From: Sphingobium nicotianae | GTDB lineage: Bacteria; Pseudomonadota; Alphaproteobacteria; Sphingomonadales; Sphingomonadaceae | Assembly: GCF_018603885.1 (NCBI RefSeq) | Contig: NZ_JAHGAW010000001.1 | Span: 310,001 to 374,000, forward strand | DNA: 64,000 nt | Direction: 5' to 3' | In this document: positions 1 through 8,305 of the stretch, one piece after another | Layout of the letters: each line of letters opens with the position of its first letter | Numbering within the stretch: the first letter of the stretch is position 1 | Notes under the pieces: generated by a model | Told to the model about the DNA's origin: nothing | Databases searched by the model: none | What the model saw: the letters and a program-made list of their open reading frames with translations, nothing else | Program-made: the position numbers and the translations under genes

Positions 1-456
1 AGCGGCTACGACCCGGCGAGCGGCGCCGATCGCGCGATCGAGGGTGCGGCGCAGAAAGCGGGCAAGCGGCTCATCGGCCTGGAGACGACCGCCCAGCAGC
101 TCGGCTTTTTCGAGACCATGCCCGAAGCGCTGCAGCTTCAGATGCTCAGCGAGACGATCGACGAACTGCCGACCATCACCGAGACGATCGGCAGGATGAT
201 CGCTGCGTGGAGCAGCGGCAATCCCGATGGTCTGGCCGATCTCATGAACGAATCGATCGACAGCAATCCCGAATTCGAGCGCATCCTGCTGACCGATCGC
301 AACGCGCACTGGGCCGACTGGATCAAGGCCCGGCTCGACGAGCCCGGCACGGTGTTCATCGCTGTCGGCGCCGGGCATCTCGCGGGCGAGCACAGCGTCC
401 AGGCGATGCTGAAGGCGCGGGGCGTGACGTCCCGCCGTGTCGACAAGCAGCGCTGA
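1..456 (+). CDS. TraB/GumN family protein, C-terminal part (cut by window start)
   Basis: The frame is open from base 1 without a stop, so the gene starts outside the window; the visible part is 151 residues. It carries the end of a TraB/GumN-type domain: GLETTAQQLGFFE near the cut, then DRNAHWADWI and a conserved C-terminal VGAGHLAG motif. The following gene has the same two blocks, so the two are tandem paralogs 15 bp apart. GumN/TraB proteins are related to erythromycin-esterase and Tiki-type putative metalloproteases; the bacterial role is poorly known. Family assignment is firm, function is not. Confidence 0.8.
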   Translation, partial: SGYDPASGADRAIEGAAQKAGKRLIGLETTAQQLGFFETMPEALQLQMLSETIDELPTITETIGRMIAAWSSGNPDGLADLMNESIDSNPEFERILLTDRNAHWADWIKARLDEPGTVFIAVGAGHLAGEHSVQAMLKARGVTSRRVDKQR

Positions 457-471
457 CGCTGGTTTGACGCC

Positions 472-1398
472 ATGACGGCCGCCGCCCCTCGCCCGATCCG
501 GGCGCGACCGATCGTCCTGCTGGCCGCGCTGGCCGCGCTCGGCTGGGCCGGCTGGTGGATCGGCAGCCATGGCCATCAGTCCGGCACCACGGCCCGACCC
601 GCCCTCTGGCACATCGTCAAGGGAGACCGTCAAGCCTGGCTGTTCGGCACGATCCACGCCGTGCCGGTCGGGGAGAGCTGGCTGTCACCGGCGATCGCGG
701 ACGCCGTCGCGCATAGCGACCGGCTGTTCCTGGAAGTCACCGGCCTCGATGCCGAGCGCAGCACCCACGCCATGTTCGACAAGCTCGGTCGGTCGACCGG
801 CTTGCCCAGGGTCGAGGCGCGTCTCGGCCATGACGATGCCCGCCGTTTCCGGGATATCCTCCGGCGCCATCCCGCCGAGCTCCGCGACATTGACGGCTAT
901 GAGAGCTGGGCGGCGGCCCTGCTGATCGGCAGCGTCGCGGCCTCCGATCTGTCGCTCTCCACGCAGGAGGCCGGCGAGGCGGTCCTGGCTCGCCGTTTCG
1001 CCGATGCGGGAAAACCGGTTCAGGGGCTCGAAACCATCGCGGGCCAGCTCGGCCTGTTCGATCGGCTCGGCCTGACCGACCAGCGCCTGCTCCTCTCGGA
1101 GGCCGTCCGCGATGCGCAGAACTCGGCGCGTCTGTACCAATATCTGCACACCGCCTGGGCGCGCGGCGATCTCGCCCGCCTCGAGCGCGAGTTCATCGCC
1201 CCGCTCGCCCGATCCCCGGGCCTGCGGCACGTGCTGATCGACGACCGCAACCGTCGCTGGGCCGACATCATCGACGCCGATCTGACCGGCAGGCCCGGCA
1301 CCGCCTTCATCGCGGTCGGGGCGGGACATCTGATCGGCAAGGCCAGTCTTCAGGCGCAGTTGGCGCAACGCGGCTGGCGCATCGCACGAATTCAATAA
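472..1398 (+). CDS. TraB/GumN family protein, membrane-anchored
   Basis: This 308-residue protein has a hydrophobic N-terminal segment (about residues 15-32) after several arginines, which fits a signal anchor facing the periplasm. The TraB/GumN signature is present: GTIHAVPVG near residue 60, GLETIAGQLGLF near residue 185, and DDRNRRWADII followed by VGAGHLIG at the C-terminus. The paired His-containing motifs (GTIH and GAGH) are the presumed metal or active-site residues of the family. It follows its paralog by 15 bp and is probably cotranscribed. Substrate unknown; a periplasmic hydrolase or protease-like role is inferred from the family. Confidence 0.85.
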   Translation: MTAAAPRPIRARPIVLLAALAALGWAGWWIGSHGHQSGTTARPALWHIVKGDRQAWLFGTIHAVPVGESWLSPAIADAVAHSDRLFLEVTGLDAERSTHAMFDKLGRSTGLPRVEARLGHDDARRFRDILRRHPAELRDIDGYESWAAALLIGSVAASDLSLSTQEAGEAVLARRFADAGKPVQGLETIAGQLGLFDRLGLTDQRLLLSEAVRDAQNSARLYQYLHTAWARGDLARLEREFIAPLARSPGLRHVLIDDRNRRWADIIDADLTGRPGTAFIAVGAGHLIGKASLQAQLAQRGWRIARIQ

Positions 1399-1530
1399 GT
1401 CTCCGCAAGATGTGTCCATAGTTGAACACGAACTGATTAACGAGTTAACCGATTAATATATTTGCATGTCTGTCGCGACTCGGTCATCATATCGGTTCTA
1501 AATGGGGCGAACGACAGAGGGTGCTTGCGC

Positions 1531-2352
1531 ATGACTCAGTTCGATCATGACCATGGCAGAGGCGACGGGAGCCGGAACGACGGCCCCTTCATCACGGGCA
1601 GCAATGCGCTGCTCGCCGCGATCGTCCAATGCGCGAACGATGCGATCATCGGCATGGACCTGCATGGCACGGTGCTGAGCTGGAACGACGCCGCCACCCG
1701 CCTGCTCGGCCACGGCGCCGCCGACATGATCGGCCGCCCGATCAGCCGCATCATCCCCTATGACCGGCGCCGTGAGCAGGAAGCGCTGCTGTCCTCCATC
1801 CGCGACGGCAGCGGCACCGCCATGTTCGAGACGATCCATCTCGGCGCATCCGGTCACGAGATCGCCGTCACCGTCACCCCCTCGCCGGTGCTCGATCACG
1901 CCGGCGCGATCATCGCCGCCTCGATCATCGTGCGCGAGCGAGGCGCCGCCAGGCGTGATGCGCGCGCAAACTGGCCCTATATGCTGGCCGCCCCCTCGCT
2001 CGTGAAACGCAACATCCTCGTCGTCGAGGACGAAGCGTTGATCGGCCTCGGCCTCGCCGCCATGCTGGAAAATTCAGGCTTCGACGTCATCGGCCCGGCC
2101 GGCGACGTGAAGACCGCCATGGCCCTGCTCGACCGGCATGACTGCGCACTGGCGATCCTCGACATCAATCTGGGCCGGGGGGAGACGTCGGCGCCCCTCG
2201 CTGAACGGCTCAAGCAGGATGGCGTGCCATTCTTCGTGACATCCGGCTATCTTTCCGACAGCCAGCCCGCCATCTTCGGCGAGGTGCCGAACTTCCCCAA
2301 GCCGATCCGCGTTCGTTCGCTGGTGGCGGCCGTGCAGGAAGTGCTGGGCTAG
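1531..2352 (+). CDS. PAS domain-receiver domain protein without output domain
   Basis: 273 residues. I place the start at the ATG at 1531, with AGAGG about 10 bases upstream; a longer frame from a TTG at 1462 has no ribosome site. A PAS domain (about residues 25-145) begins with VQCANDAIIGMD and contains WNDAATRLLG. It is followed by a receiver domain (about 160-273) with the acidic pocket VVEDEA, the phospho-acceptor Asp in LAILDINLG, a TSGY switch segment and the conserved Lys in NFPKPI. There is no DNA-binding, kinase or GGDEF/EAL output, so it probably acts as a phosphoryl sink or a protein-interaction switch. No partner kinase lies nearby. The AT-rich 130 bp upstream should hold its promoter. 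Confidence 0.85.
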   Translation: MTQFDHDHGRGDGSRNDGPFITGSNALLAAIVQCANDAIIGMDLHGTVLSWNDAATRLLGHGAADMIGRPISRIIPYDRRREQEALLSSIRDGSGTAMFETIHLGASGHEIAVTVTPSPVLDHAGAIIAASIIVRERGAARRDARANWPYMLAAPSLVKRNILVVEDEALIGLGLAAMLENSGFDVIGPAGDVKTAMALLDRHDCALAILDINLGRGETSAPLAERLKQDGVPFFVTSGYLSDSQPAIFGEVPNFPKPIRVRSLVAAVQEVLG

Positions 2353-2500
2353 CATTCCCGCAGACTCCGGCGCGTTCCGGGACAGACCCCGCATCGCGCC
2401 GCTTGCTTTTGCGCGGATTTGCCGTTAAGCGCGCCGGCTTCCGTCATGGTCATCCCTGGAGGCGTGGCGGATAGCACAATCAAGCTTTTGGAGACATGTT

Positions 2501-3121
2501 ATGAGCGATGCGCTTACGCTGTCGGCCGAGGCACGCGATCGGGCAGGCAAGGGAGCCTCCCGCGCTCTCCGTCGCGAGGGCCGCGTTCCAGCCGTCATTT
2601 ATGGCAATAATGAAGAGCCGACGATGGTTCATGTCGAGGAGAAGCTCCTCGCCAAACTGCTCGGCACCGGCCACTTCTTCAACTCGGTGGTGATGGTCGA
2701 AGTCGGCGGCAAGGCCGTCCGCACGCTCCCCAAGGACGTCGCCTTCCATCCGGTTACCGAGCGTCCGCTGCACGCCGATTTCCTGCGCGTGTCCGAGCAT
2801 GCCAAGGTGCACGTCAACGTGCCCGTCCACTTCAAGAATGAAGAGGCTTCGCCCGGCATCAAGCGCGGCGGCGTGCTCAACATCGTCCGTCACGATCTGG
2901 ACCTCATCTGCGATGCGGCCGAGATTCCCGACGAGATCGCGATCGACCTGACCGGCCTCGAAGTCGGCGACACGATCCACCTCAGCAACGTCACGCTGCC
3001 CAAGGGCGTCGAATCCGGCATCCATGAGGCGGACGCGACGATCGCCACGATCGTCGCGCCATCGGCGCTCAAGTCGAGCGATGGCGACACGACCAAGGAT
3101 GAGGGCGAGGCTGAGGCATAA
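2501..3121 (+). CDS. rplY: 50S ribosomal protein L25/general stress protein Ctc
   Basis: 206 residues, the two-domain CTC form usual in alphaproteobacteria. The N-terminal 5S-rRNA-binding domain has [19 protein letters not shown] at residues 16-34; the C-terminal TL5/CTC beta domain has HVNVPVHF and a long acidic tail ([13 protein letters not shown]). It binds 5S rRNA in the large subunit. The ATG at 2501 is preceded by GGAG at a good distance. It is followed by pth after 76 bp that contain a strong hairpin; rplY-pth is a common bacterial pair. Confidence 0.96.
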   Translation: MSDALTLSAEARDRAGKGASRALRREGRVPAVIYGNNEEPTMVHVEEKLLAKLLGTGHFFNSVVMVEVGGKAVRTLPKDVAFHPVTERPLHADFLRVSEHAKVHVNVPVHFKNEEASPGIKRGGVLNIVRHDLDLICDAAEIPDEIAIDLTGLEVGDTIHLSNVTLPKGVESGIHEADATIATIVAPSALKSSDGDTTKDEGEAEA

Positions 3122-3148
3122 GCCTCAAGCCAGCTGCTATGGACTATC

Positions 3149-3180
3149 GGCCCGGGGCATCGCTAGAGATGCTCCGGGCC
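3149..3180 (+). terminator. Strong stem-loop between rplY and pth
   Basis: A 13-bp stem with one G-T wobble (GGCCCGGGGCATC at 3149-3161 against GATGCTCCGGGCC at 3168-3180) closes a six-base loop. There is no T-tract behind it, so it is an imperfect terminator; it could attenuate or process the rplY-pth transcript instead. It ends 17 bases before the pth start. Confidence 0.6.
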
Positions 3181-3197
3181 AATGTGTTTGAGAGGGA

Positions 3198-3773
3198 ATG
3201 CGCGTGCAACTCTGGGTCGGCCTCGGCAATCCCGGCACGCAATATGCGCTCCATCGCCACAATGTCGGCTTCATGGCGCTGGACGTCATCGCGCAGGATC
3301 ATGGCTTCTCGCCCTGGCAGAAGAAGTTCCAGGGGCTGATCGCGGAAGGCCGCATCGGCCCGGAGAAGATCCTGCTGCTCAAGCCCCAGACCTTCATGAA
3401 CGACAGCGGCCGATCGATCCGGGCCGCCACGGACTTCTACAAGCTGGGCGTCGAGGATGTGACGGTCTTTCACGACGAGCTCGATCTCGCGCCGATGAAG
3501 ATGAAGGTGAAGCGCGGCGGCGGCACCGCCGGCCATAACGGCCTGCGCTCGACCGACGCGCATCTGGGCAACGACTTTCGCCGCGTCCGTATCGGCATCG
3601 GCCATCCCGGCCACAAGGATCGCGTGACCGGGCATGTGCTCGGCAACTACGCCAAGAGCGAGCTCGATCCTCTCGCCGACCTGCTCGGCGCGCTGTCGCG
3701 CGAGGCGGAATGGCTCGCCAGGGGCGACGACGCCCGCTTCATGAGCGAGGTCGCGCTGCGGCTAGCGGACTGA
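3198..3773 (+). CDS. pth: Peptidyl-tRNA hydrolase
   Basis: 191 residues, the normal length. It cleaves peptidyl-tRNA released from stalled ribosomes. Family motifs are intact: GLGNPGTQYALHRHNVGF (the His in RHN is the catalytic base), KPQTFMNDSG, HDELDL with the conserved Asp, and GGGTAGHNGLRS. GAGAGGGA directly upstream serves as ribosome site. Its last 35 bp overlap the 3' end of the convergent NHL/M23 gene. Confidence 0.97.
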   Translation: MRVQLWVGLGNPGTQYALHRHNVGFMALDVIAQDHGFSPWQKKFQGLIAEGRIGPEKILLLKPQTFMNDSGRSIRAATDFYKLGVEDVTVFHDELDLAPMKMKVKRGGGTAGHNGLRSTDAHLGNDFRRVRIGIGHPGHKDRVTGHVLGNYAKSELDPLADLLGALSREAEWLARGDDARFMSEVALRLAD

Positions 3774-5925
3774 CCGCCGCCGCGCCACCCGCGATCCCCT
3801 GCACCGTGATTGGCAGATCGCGGTTCGCCTGCGCGGTGTTTCCGGCAAAGTCGGCGGCGAGGATCCGCACGATATAGTCGCCCGGCGCGAGTCCGGCCGG
3901 GCTCCAGGCGTCGGTTCGCGCGAAGCCATCGCCGACATGATTGGTCACCACATACAGGAACCGCGTCGGCTGATCGCTATGCACCGCGTCGCCACTGGCT
4001 GAGGCATAGGCGATCCTGGCGACATCGGCATCGAGCGGTACCCGGTCGAACAGCAGGTTGACCTGCGGCCGCTCGTAGCCGGGCATAGGCGTCCCGTCCG
4101 CGCGCAGGATCTGGAAACCGGCACGGTACAGGCCAAGGCGGCGCCGCGGCGCATTGTCGTCCACCTGATCCCAGGCATCGGCCACGATGCTCAGCCCCGT
4201 GCTGTCGACGGGGACGACGAGGCGCCCCTGCCGTTGCTCGCTCAGCGGTTGCCCCGTCCCGTCCAGGATCTGCACTCGCTCGATCGTCGGCGCGACATGA
4301 TCGGAAAAGCCGACGAAACGCAGCGCCATGGCATTGATCTGGCCGCCCGGCGGACCAAGCTCGAGATGGACATGCGCCATCCGGTTGACCGTGCCGAGCG
4401 GATCGCCGACGCGGAACCGCGTGCCGCGCTTGACGCGCACCCGGATGAGACGGCCATCCGCATCACTGATGAGCTGGAACCGTCCCGGGTCGAGCGGCAC
4501 TCCGCTGGCCGTGCGCCCGACCCGGATGTGGATATAGGTCATCGCGTCGACCCGCAGCCCCTCGGACAGGCCATCGAAATTCCAGTTCGGAAGGGGATCG
4601 GCGATCTTTTCATCGGCGACCGCGACCGCCGTCTCGCCGACCCCGGCATGAATATCGAGCCCGGCATGGATATGATCGCGGCTCTCGCCCAGATAATTGC
4701 CGCGCACCTCGCCCATGTCGCCCACCACTTCGTGCCAGGCGTTCTGCGGCCTCACCGGCCAGGGAAAGGCCGCAGCCCGCACGAGCGCGGGAGGAGCCGT
4801 CCGCAACGCCGGCGCCGCGCCTGCGGCACCGGGGCCGTGATGCGGGCTCAGCCTGACCACCGCATATTTGGAGGCGTCCGCCACATAGAGCGCGCCGCCC
4901 TCGTCCAGCGCCAGGCCGGCCGGGCTGGCCAGACGGATGGCGTCGTTGCCCTGCAGCGTCGCGCCCCGCCCGGTCAGGATGCGCAGCGCGCCCGACGGCG
5001 CCATCTGCACGATGCGGCCCCGCCGGAAGGAGGAAATATAGACATAGCCGTCCCAGGTCTGCGCAAGCCCGACAGGCGCCTTGAGCGCGCCGTCGCGCTC
5101 GTCGGGCAGGCTGTGCGCCAGCGTCGAGACGCGGCCGTCCGTGCCGACCCGGCGGATCGCATCATTGCCCATGTCGGCCACGAGAAGAGCGCCGCTTCGA
5201 TCCAGCGCAAGACCGCAGGGCGTGTCGAACGCCGCGTCGCGCCCCTGCCCGTCCGCGAAGCCGGGCGATGCACCGCCGGCCAGCGTCGTCACCTCGCCAT
5301 TGGACCGGATGCGGCGAATGCGGTCGTTATAGGTGTCGGCGACATAGATATTGCCTTCCGCATCTACCGCCACGCCGATCGGTCCATTGAACCGCGCCTG
5401 GCTTGCCGGACCGTCACGGAACCCCGCTATGCCGTCCCCGGCGATCATTGTCACCTCGCCGGCCGGGCTGATCCTGAAGATCGCATTGGCGCCGGTATCC
5501 GCGACGATCAGATTGCCCGCCTTGTCGAGCGCCAGCCCGGATGGCGTGTCGAACGCGCCGGGGAGCGTCGTCACGCGGCCATCCCTGTCTATCTTGCGGA
5601 TGCGATTGGTGTCCCCGGCGTCCGCAACGTAGAGTGTGCCGCCCGCATCGATTGCCACCGCGAACGGATCGCTGAAACGTGCCTGCGTGCCATCGCCATC
5701 GACATGCCCCCTGGCGCCGTTGCCGGCCACGATGGTCATCTCCGCCGGCCAGCCGAACTTTGTCGGCGGCACGACGGCCAGCCGCATCAGCAGCCAGATG
5801 CCGCCCAGGCTCGCCAGCAAGGCGAGCAGGCCGACGATCAGCACGGTCTTGAGCGGCAGCCTGCGGAGCATCGACGATGATCCGAAACCGCCTCGCTTGA
5901 GCACCACGCGCGTCGATGGCGTCAC
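3739..5925 (-). CDS. NHL-repeat/M23 peptidase-like fusion protein, membrane-anchored
   Basis: 728 residues. An N-terminal transmembrane segment (about residues 26-50) is followed by five or more NHL repeats (about 60-350; recurrent patterns such as VAVDAEGNIYVADTYNDRIR and ALDRSGALLVADMGND) that should form a beta-propeller. Then comes an M23/LytM-like domain (about 390-530) in which both zinc motifs survive: HxxxD in HAGLDIHAG and HxH in HVHLELG. The last 170 residues look like a beta-sandwich. The initiator ATG overlaps the stop of the upstream rlpA-like gene by 4 bp, so the two are translationally coupled. A role in periplasmic peptidoglycan remodelling is inferred from domain and partner. 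The 3' end overlaps pth by 35 bp. Confidence 0.85.
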   Translation of the reverse strand: MTPSTRVVLKRGGFGSSSMLRRLPLKTVLIVGLLALLASLGGIWLLMRLAVVPPTKFGWPAEMTIVAGNGARGHVDGDGTQARFSDPFAVAIDAGGTLYVADAGDTNRIRKIDRDGRVTTLPGAFDTPSGLALDKAGNLIVADTGANAIFRISPAGEVTMIAGDGIAGFRDGPASQARFNGPIGVAVDAEGNIYVADTYNDRIRRIRSNGEVTTLAGGASPGFADGQGRDAAFDTPCGLALDRSGALLVADMGNDAIRRVGTDGRVSTLAHSLPDERDGALKAPVGLAQTWDGYVYISSFRRGRIVQMAPSGALRILTGRGATLQGNDAIRLASPAGLALDEGGALYVADASKYAVVRLSPHHGPGAAGAAPALRTAPPALVRAAAFPWPVRPQNAWHEVVGDMGEVRGNYLGESRDHIHAGLDIHAGVGETAVAVADEKIADPLPNWNFDGLSEGLRVDAMTYIHIRVGRTASGVPLDPGRFQLISDADGRLIRVRVKRGTRFRVGDPLGTVNRMAHVHLELGPPGGQINAMALRFVGFSDHVAPTIERVQILDGTGQPLSEQRQGRLVVPVDSTGLSIVADAWDQVDDNAPRRRLGLYRAGFQILRADGTPMPGYERPQVNLLFDRVPLDADVARIAYASASGDAVHSDQPTRFLYVVTNHVGDGFARTDAWSPAGLAPGDYIVRILAADFAGNTAQANRDLPITVQGIAGGAAAVSPLAAARPRS

Positions 5926-6509
5926 TGCATCACCCGGTTGAGGCGGATGCGCCAGCTCGTCAGCGTACCCTCGGGCACGGTCGGCCGCAGTGGCGCGGTA
6001 TCGCCGTCGCGCAGGCGCTTGCGGTCCCGCTCTGGCGGATCGACCCGCTTCACCCGCACCGCGGCGATGCCCTTGCGCTGGATGCCGAGCTGCGCGGCGG
6101 CGGCCGGCGAGAGATCGATGATCCGCCCGGCCGCGAAGGGGCCGCGATCATTGATCCGCACCAGGATGGTGCGGCCCGTGTCGAGCGCGGTCACTTCCAC
6201 ATAGCAAGGCAGCGGCAGGGTGGTGTGCGCGCCGGCGACAGCGCCGTGGCGGAAGCGCTCGCCGTTGGCGGTCATCCGCCCGGATTCCTCGCCATACCAG
6301 CTCGCATAGCCGAGCATGTCATAGCGCGTGTCGTCCGCCGGCACATAAGTGACGCCGCGCACCTGATAGGGCTTGCCGATCCGCACCGGCGTGTCGCTGA
6401 CCGGCCGATAATGGGTCGTCGCGCAGCCCGCCAGCAGAGGCAGCAGCAGGAGCGCCGCCCATCCGAAAATGGATCGGGACAAGTAGGCTGGGCGAAGGCG
6501 GGCGAGCAT
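5922..6509 (-). CDS. rlpA: RlpA-like lipoprotein (double-psi beta-barrel)
   Basis: 195 residues with a lipoprotein signal: basic start, hydrophobic stretch and lipobox LLAGC, acylated Cys near residue 28. The double-psi beta-barrel of RlpA follows, with ASWYGEESGRMTANGERF, AHTTLPLP, VRINDRGPF and IIDLSPAAAAQLG. There is no C-terminal SPOR domain, unlike the second RlpA in this window (41874-43004). RlpA proteins are septal or polar lytic transglycosylases in some species. It is the first gene of a two-gene operon with the NHL/M23 protein. Confidence 0.9.
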   Translation of the reverse strand: MLARLRPAYLSRSIFGWAALLLLPLLAGCATTHYRPVSDTPVRIGKPYQVRGVTYVPADDTRYDMLGYASWYGEESGRMTANGERFRHGAVAGAHTTLPLPCYVEVTALDTGRTILVRINDRGPFAAGRIIDLSPAAAAQLGIQRKGIAAVRVKRVDPPERDRKRLRDGDTAPLRPTVPEGTLTSWRIRLNRVMQ

Positions 6510-6825
6510 GGCGGAACTCTAGCCTGTGCATCCCGCCGCGCAAGCAGCGTGCTGTCCTACACATATGAAAACATAGCATGGAGCCGCCATGCCCGGTCCC
6601 GATACCTTGCCCTGTCCGCCGCTCTCGAATCTCTTGGGGCCGTTCCGCCGGGACTCTCATTGCGTCTGTCGCACCGGATCGGAAAACATGCCGATAGTGT
6701 GACCTTAGTGTGACTTTCGGGCGTCAGGATACCCGTTTGACGCCCTGCGTCGTTCAGGCTGGCACAATCGGCGCGCAGCGACTATCTGCGCGGCTTTCTC
6801 CGTTCCAGCACATGAGCATATCACC
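6510..6825. other. Divergent intergenic region rlpA / ychF
   Basis: These 316 bp separate divergent genes and must carry both promoters. I found no coding signal. The only distinct structure is a tandem 11-bp repeat at 6696-6717, listed separately, and a short inverted repeat around 6571-6590 (GCATGG...CCATGC). Confidence 0.5.
6696..6717 (+). promoter_or_regulatory. Tandem 11-bp direct repeat upstream of ychF
   Basis: AGTGTGACCTT is followed at once by AGTGTGACTTT, one difference in 11 bp, so the two GTGTGAC cores are exactly one helical turn apart. A very similar pair (GCGTGAC and GTGTGAC, also 11 bp apart) lies upstream of murI at 46669-46686. Direct heptamers at 11-bp spacing are typical of tandem response-regulator sites, but I cannot name the regulator. 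Confidence 0.35.
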
Positions 6826-7923
6826 ATGGGTTTTAAATGCGGCATCGTCGGCCTTCCCAATGTCGGCAAGTCGACTCTCTTCAATGCGCTCACCGAGACG
6901 CAGGCCGCGCAAGCCGCCAATTATCCCTTCTGCACGATCGAGCCGAACGTCGGCCAGGTTGCCGTGCCCGATCCGCGCCTCGACAAGCTGGCGGCGATCG
7001 CGGGAAGTCAGAAGATCATTCCGACCCAGCTCGCCTTCGTCGACATTGCCGGGCTGGTGCGCGGCGCTTCCAAGGGTGAGGGGCTGGGCAACCAGTTCCT
7101 CGGCAATATCCGCGAGGTGGACGCCATCGTCCATGTGCTGCGCTGCTTCGAGAATGACGACATCCAGCATGTCGACAACAAGGTCGATCCGATCGCCGAC
7201 GCCGAGACGGTCGAGACCGAGCTGATGCTGTCCGACCTCGAAAGCCTCGAGAAGCGCGTCCCCGCTTTCCAGAAAAAGGCGACCGGCGGCGACAAGGAGA
7301 GCAAGATCGCCGCCGCCGTGCTCGGCCGTGCGCTCGATCTGCTGCGCGAGGGCAAGCCTGCCCGTTTGGTCGAGCCCAATGACGAGGAGGAGGCGCGCAT
7401 CTTCCGCCAGGCCCAGTTGCTCACCTCCAAGCCGGTCCTTTATGTCTGCAATGTCGAGGAGGATGCAGCAGCGCGGGGCAATGCCTTCAGCGCCAGAGTG
7501 TTCGAGAAGGCCAAAGCGGAGGGCGCGCAGGCGGTCATCGTGTCCGCGGCGATCGAGGCGGACCTCATCACCATGGCGCCCGAGGAACGGACGGAGTTTC
7601 TGGAGGCGATGGGCCTCCACGAAGCCGGTCTCGCCCGCATCATCCGCGCCGGCTACGAGTTGCTCCACCTGCTGACCTTCTTCACCGTCGGCCCAAAGGA
7701 GGCGCGCGCCTGGACCGTGCACAAGGGCGCCCATGCGCCGGAGGCAGCCGGCGAGATCCACAGCGACTTCCAGAAGGGTTTCATCCGCGCGGAGACCATC
7801 GCCTTTGACGATTATGTCGCGCTCGGCGGCGAGGCCAAGGCACGCGAGGCGGGCAAGCTGCGCGCGGAAGGCAAGGCCTATGTGGTGCAGGATGGCGACG
7901 TCATGCACTTCCTGCACAGCTGA
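6826..7923 (+). CDS. ychF: Redox-regulated ATPase/GTPase YchF (OLA1 family)
   Basis: 365 residues, full length. The Obg-related P-loop GLPNVGKSTLFNALT is at residues 8-22, the DxxG-type motif in DIAGLVRGASKGEG near 68, and the family-typical NxxE replacement for NKxD is seen in VCNVEED near 207. The C-terminal TGS domain (about 280-365) ends in the conserved AYVVQDGDVMHFLHS. YchF proteins bind ATP as well as GTP and associate with ribosomes. A monocistronic housekeeping gene. Confidence 0.97.
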   Translation: MGFKCGIVGLPNVGKSTLFNALTETQAAQAANYPFCTIEPNVGQVAVPDPRLDKLAAIAGSQKIIPTQLAFVDIAGLVRGASKGEGLGNQFLGNIREVDAIVHVLRCFENDDIQHVDNKVDPIADAETVETELMLSDLESLEKRVPAFQKKATGGDKESKIAAAVLGRALDLLREGKPARLVEPNDEEEARIFRQAQLLTSKPVLYVCNVEEDAAARGNAFSARVFEKAKAEGAQAVIVSAAIEADLITMAPEERTEFLEAMGLHEAGLARIIRAGYELLHLLTFFTVGPKEARAWTVHKGAHAPEAAGEIHSDFQKGFIRAETIAFDDYVALGGEAKAREAGKLRAEGKAYVVQDGDVMHFLHS

Positions 7924-7943
7924 CCTTGTGCGATAAGGGCCGC

Positions 7944-8267
7944 ATGCCGCGCACGCTTCGCCTTGTCTGGATGCTGGCCATGTTGCTGCTGGCCCTTCCG
8001 GCCATGCAAGCCAATGCCTGCATGCCCGCCGCGATCGGACATGGCGCTCGGGCCCCGGCCATGCACCACGGCCATCACAAGCCGCAGGCACCGGCGGCGG
8101 TGCATCATGACTGCATCGGCTGCGTCGCCCCGATCGATACCGACACCGGTCGCCCGGTCGCGCGGCTGAGCTACGCGTGGAATCGCGCGCCCGTCAGTGC
8201 GCTGGCTACCTTCTCGCCCAACCGCGCCGCGCCGCCCGAGCCACCCCCGCCCCGCCAATCCGTCTGA
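7944..8267 (+). CDS. Small exported His-rich protein
   Basis: 107 residues from the ATG at 7944, preceded by ATAAGGG; a TTG at 7926 would add six residues with no better ribosome site. A signal peptide covers about residues 1-26 (LVWMLAMLLLALPAMQANA). The mature part has a His cluster (MHHGHHK, VHHDCIGC) with a CxxC pair and a proline-rich end. His and Cys content suggests binding of copper or another soft metal in the periplasm. It precedes the Met/His-rich outer-membrane protein gene by 38 bp and is probably in its operon. No family recognised. Confidence 0.65.
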   Translation: MPRTLRLVWMLAMLLLALPAMQANACMPAAIGHGARAPAMHHGHHKPQAPAAVHHDCIGCVAPIDTDTGRPVARLSYAWNRAPVSALATFSPNRAAPPEPPPPRQSV

Positions 8268-8305
8268 CCGTCGCTACCCAAGCAGATTCAGACAGGATTA
8301 CAACG

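Noticed and set aside
4234..5880. A 548-codon plus-strand frame inside the NHL/M23 gene
   Set aside because: Antisense shadow: the minus-strand frame has clear NHL repeats and an M23 domain.
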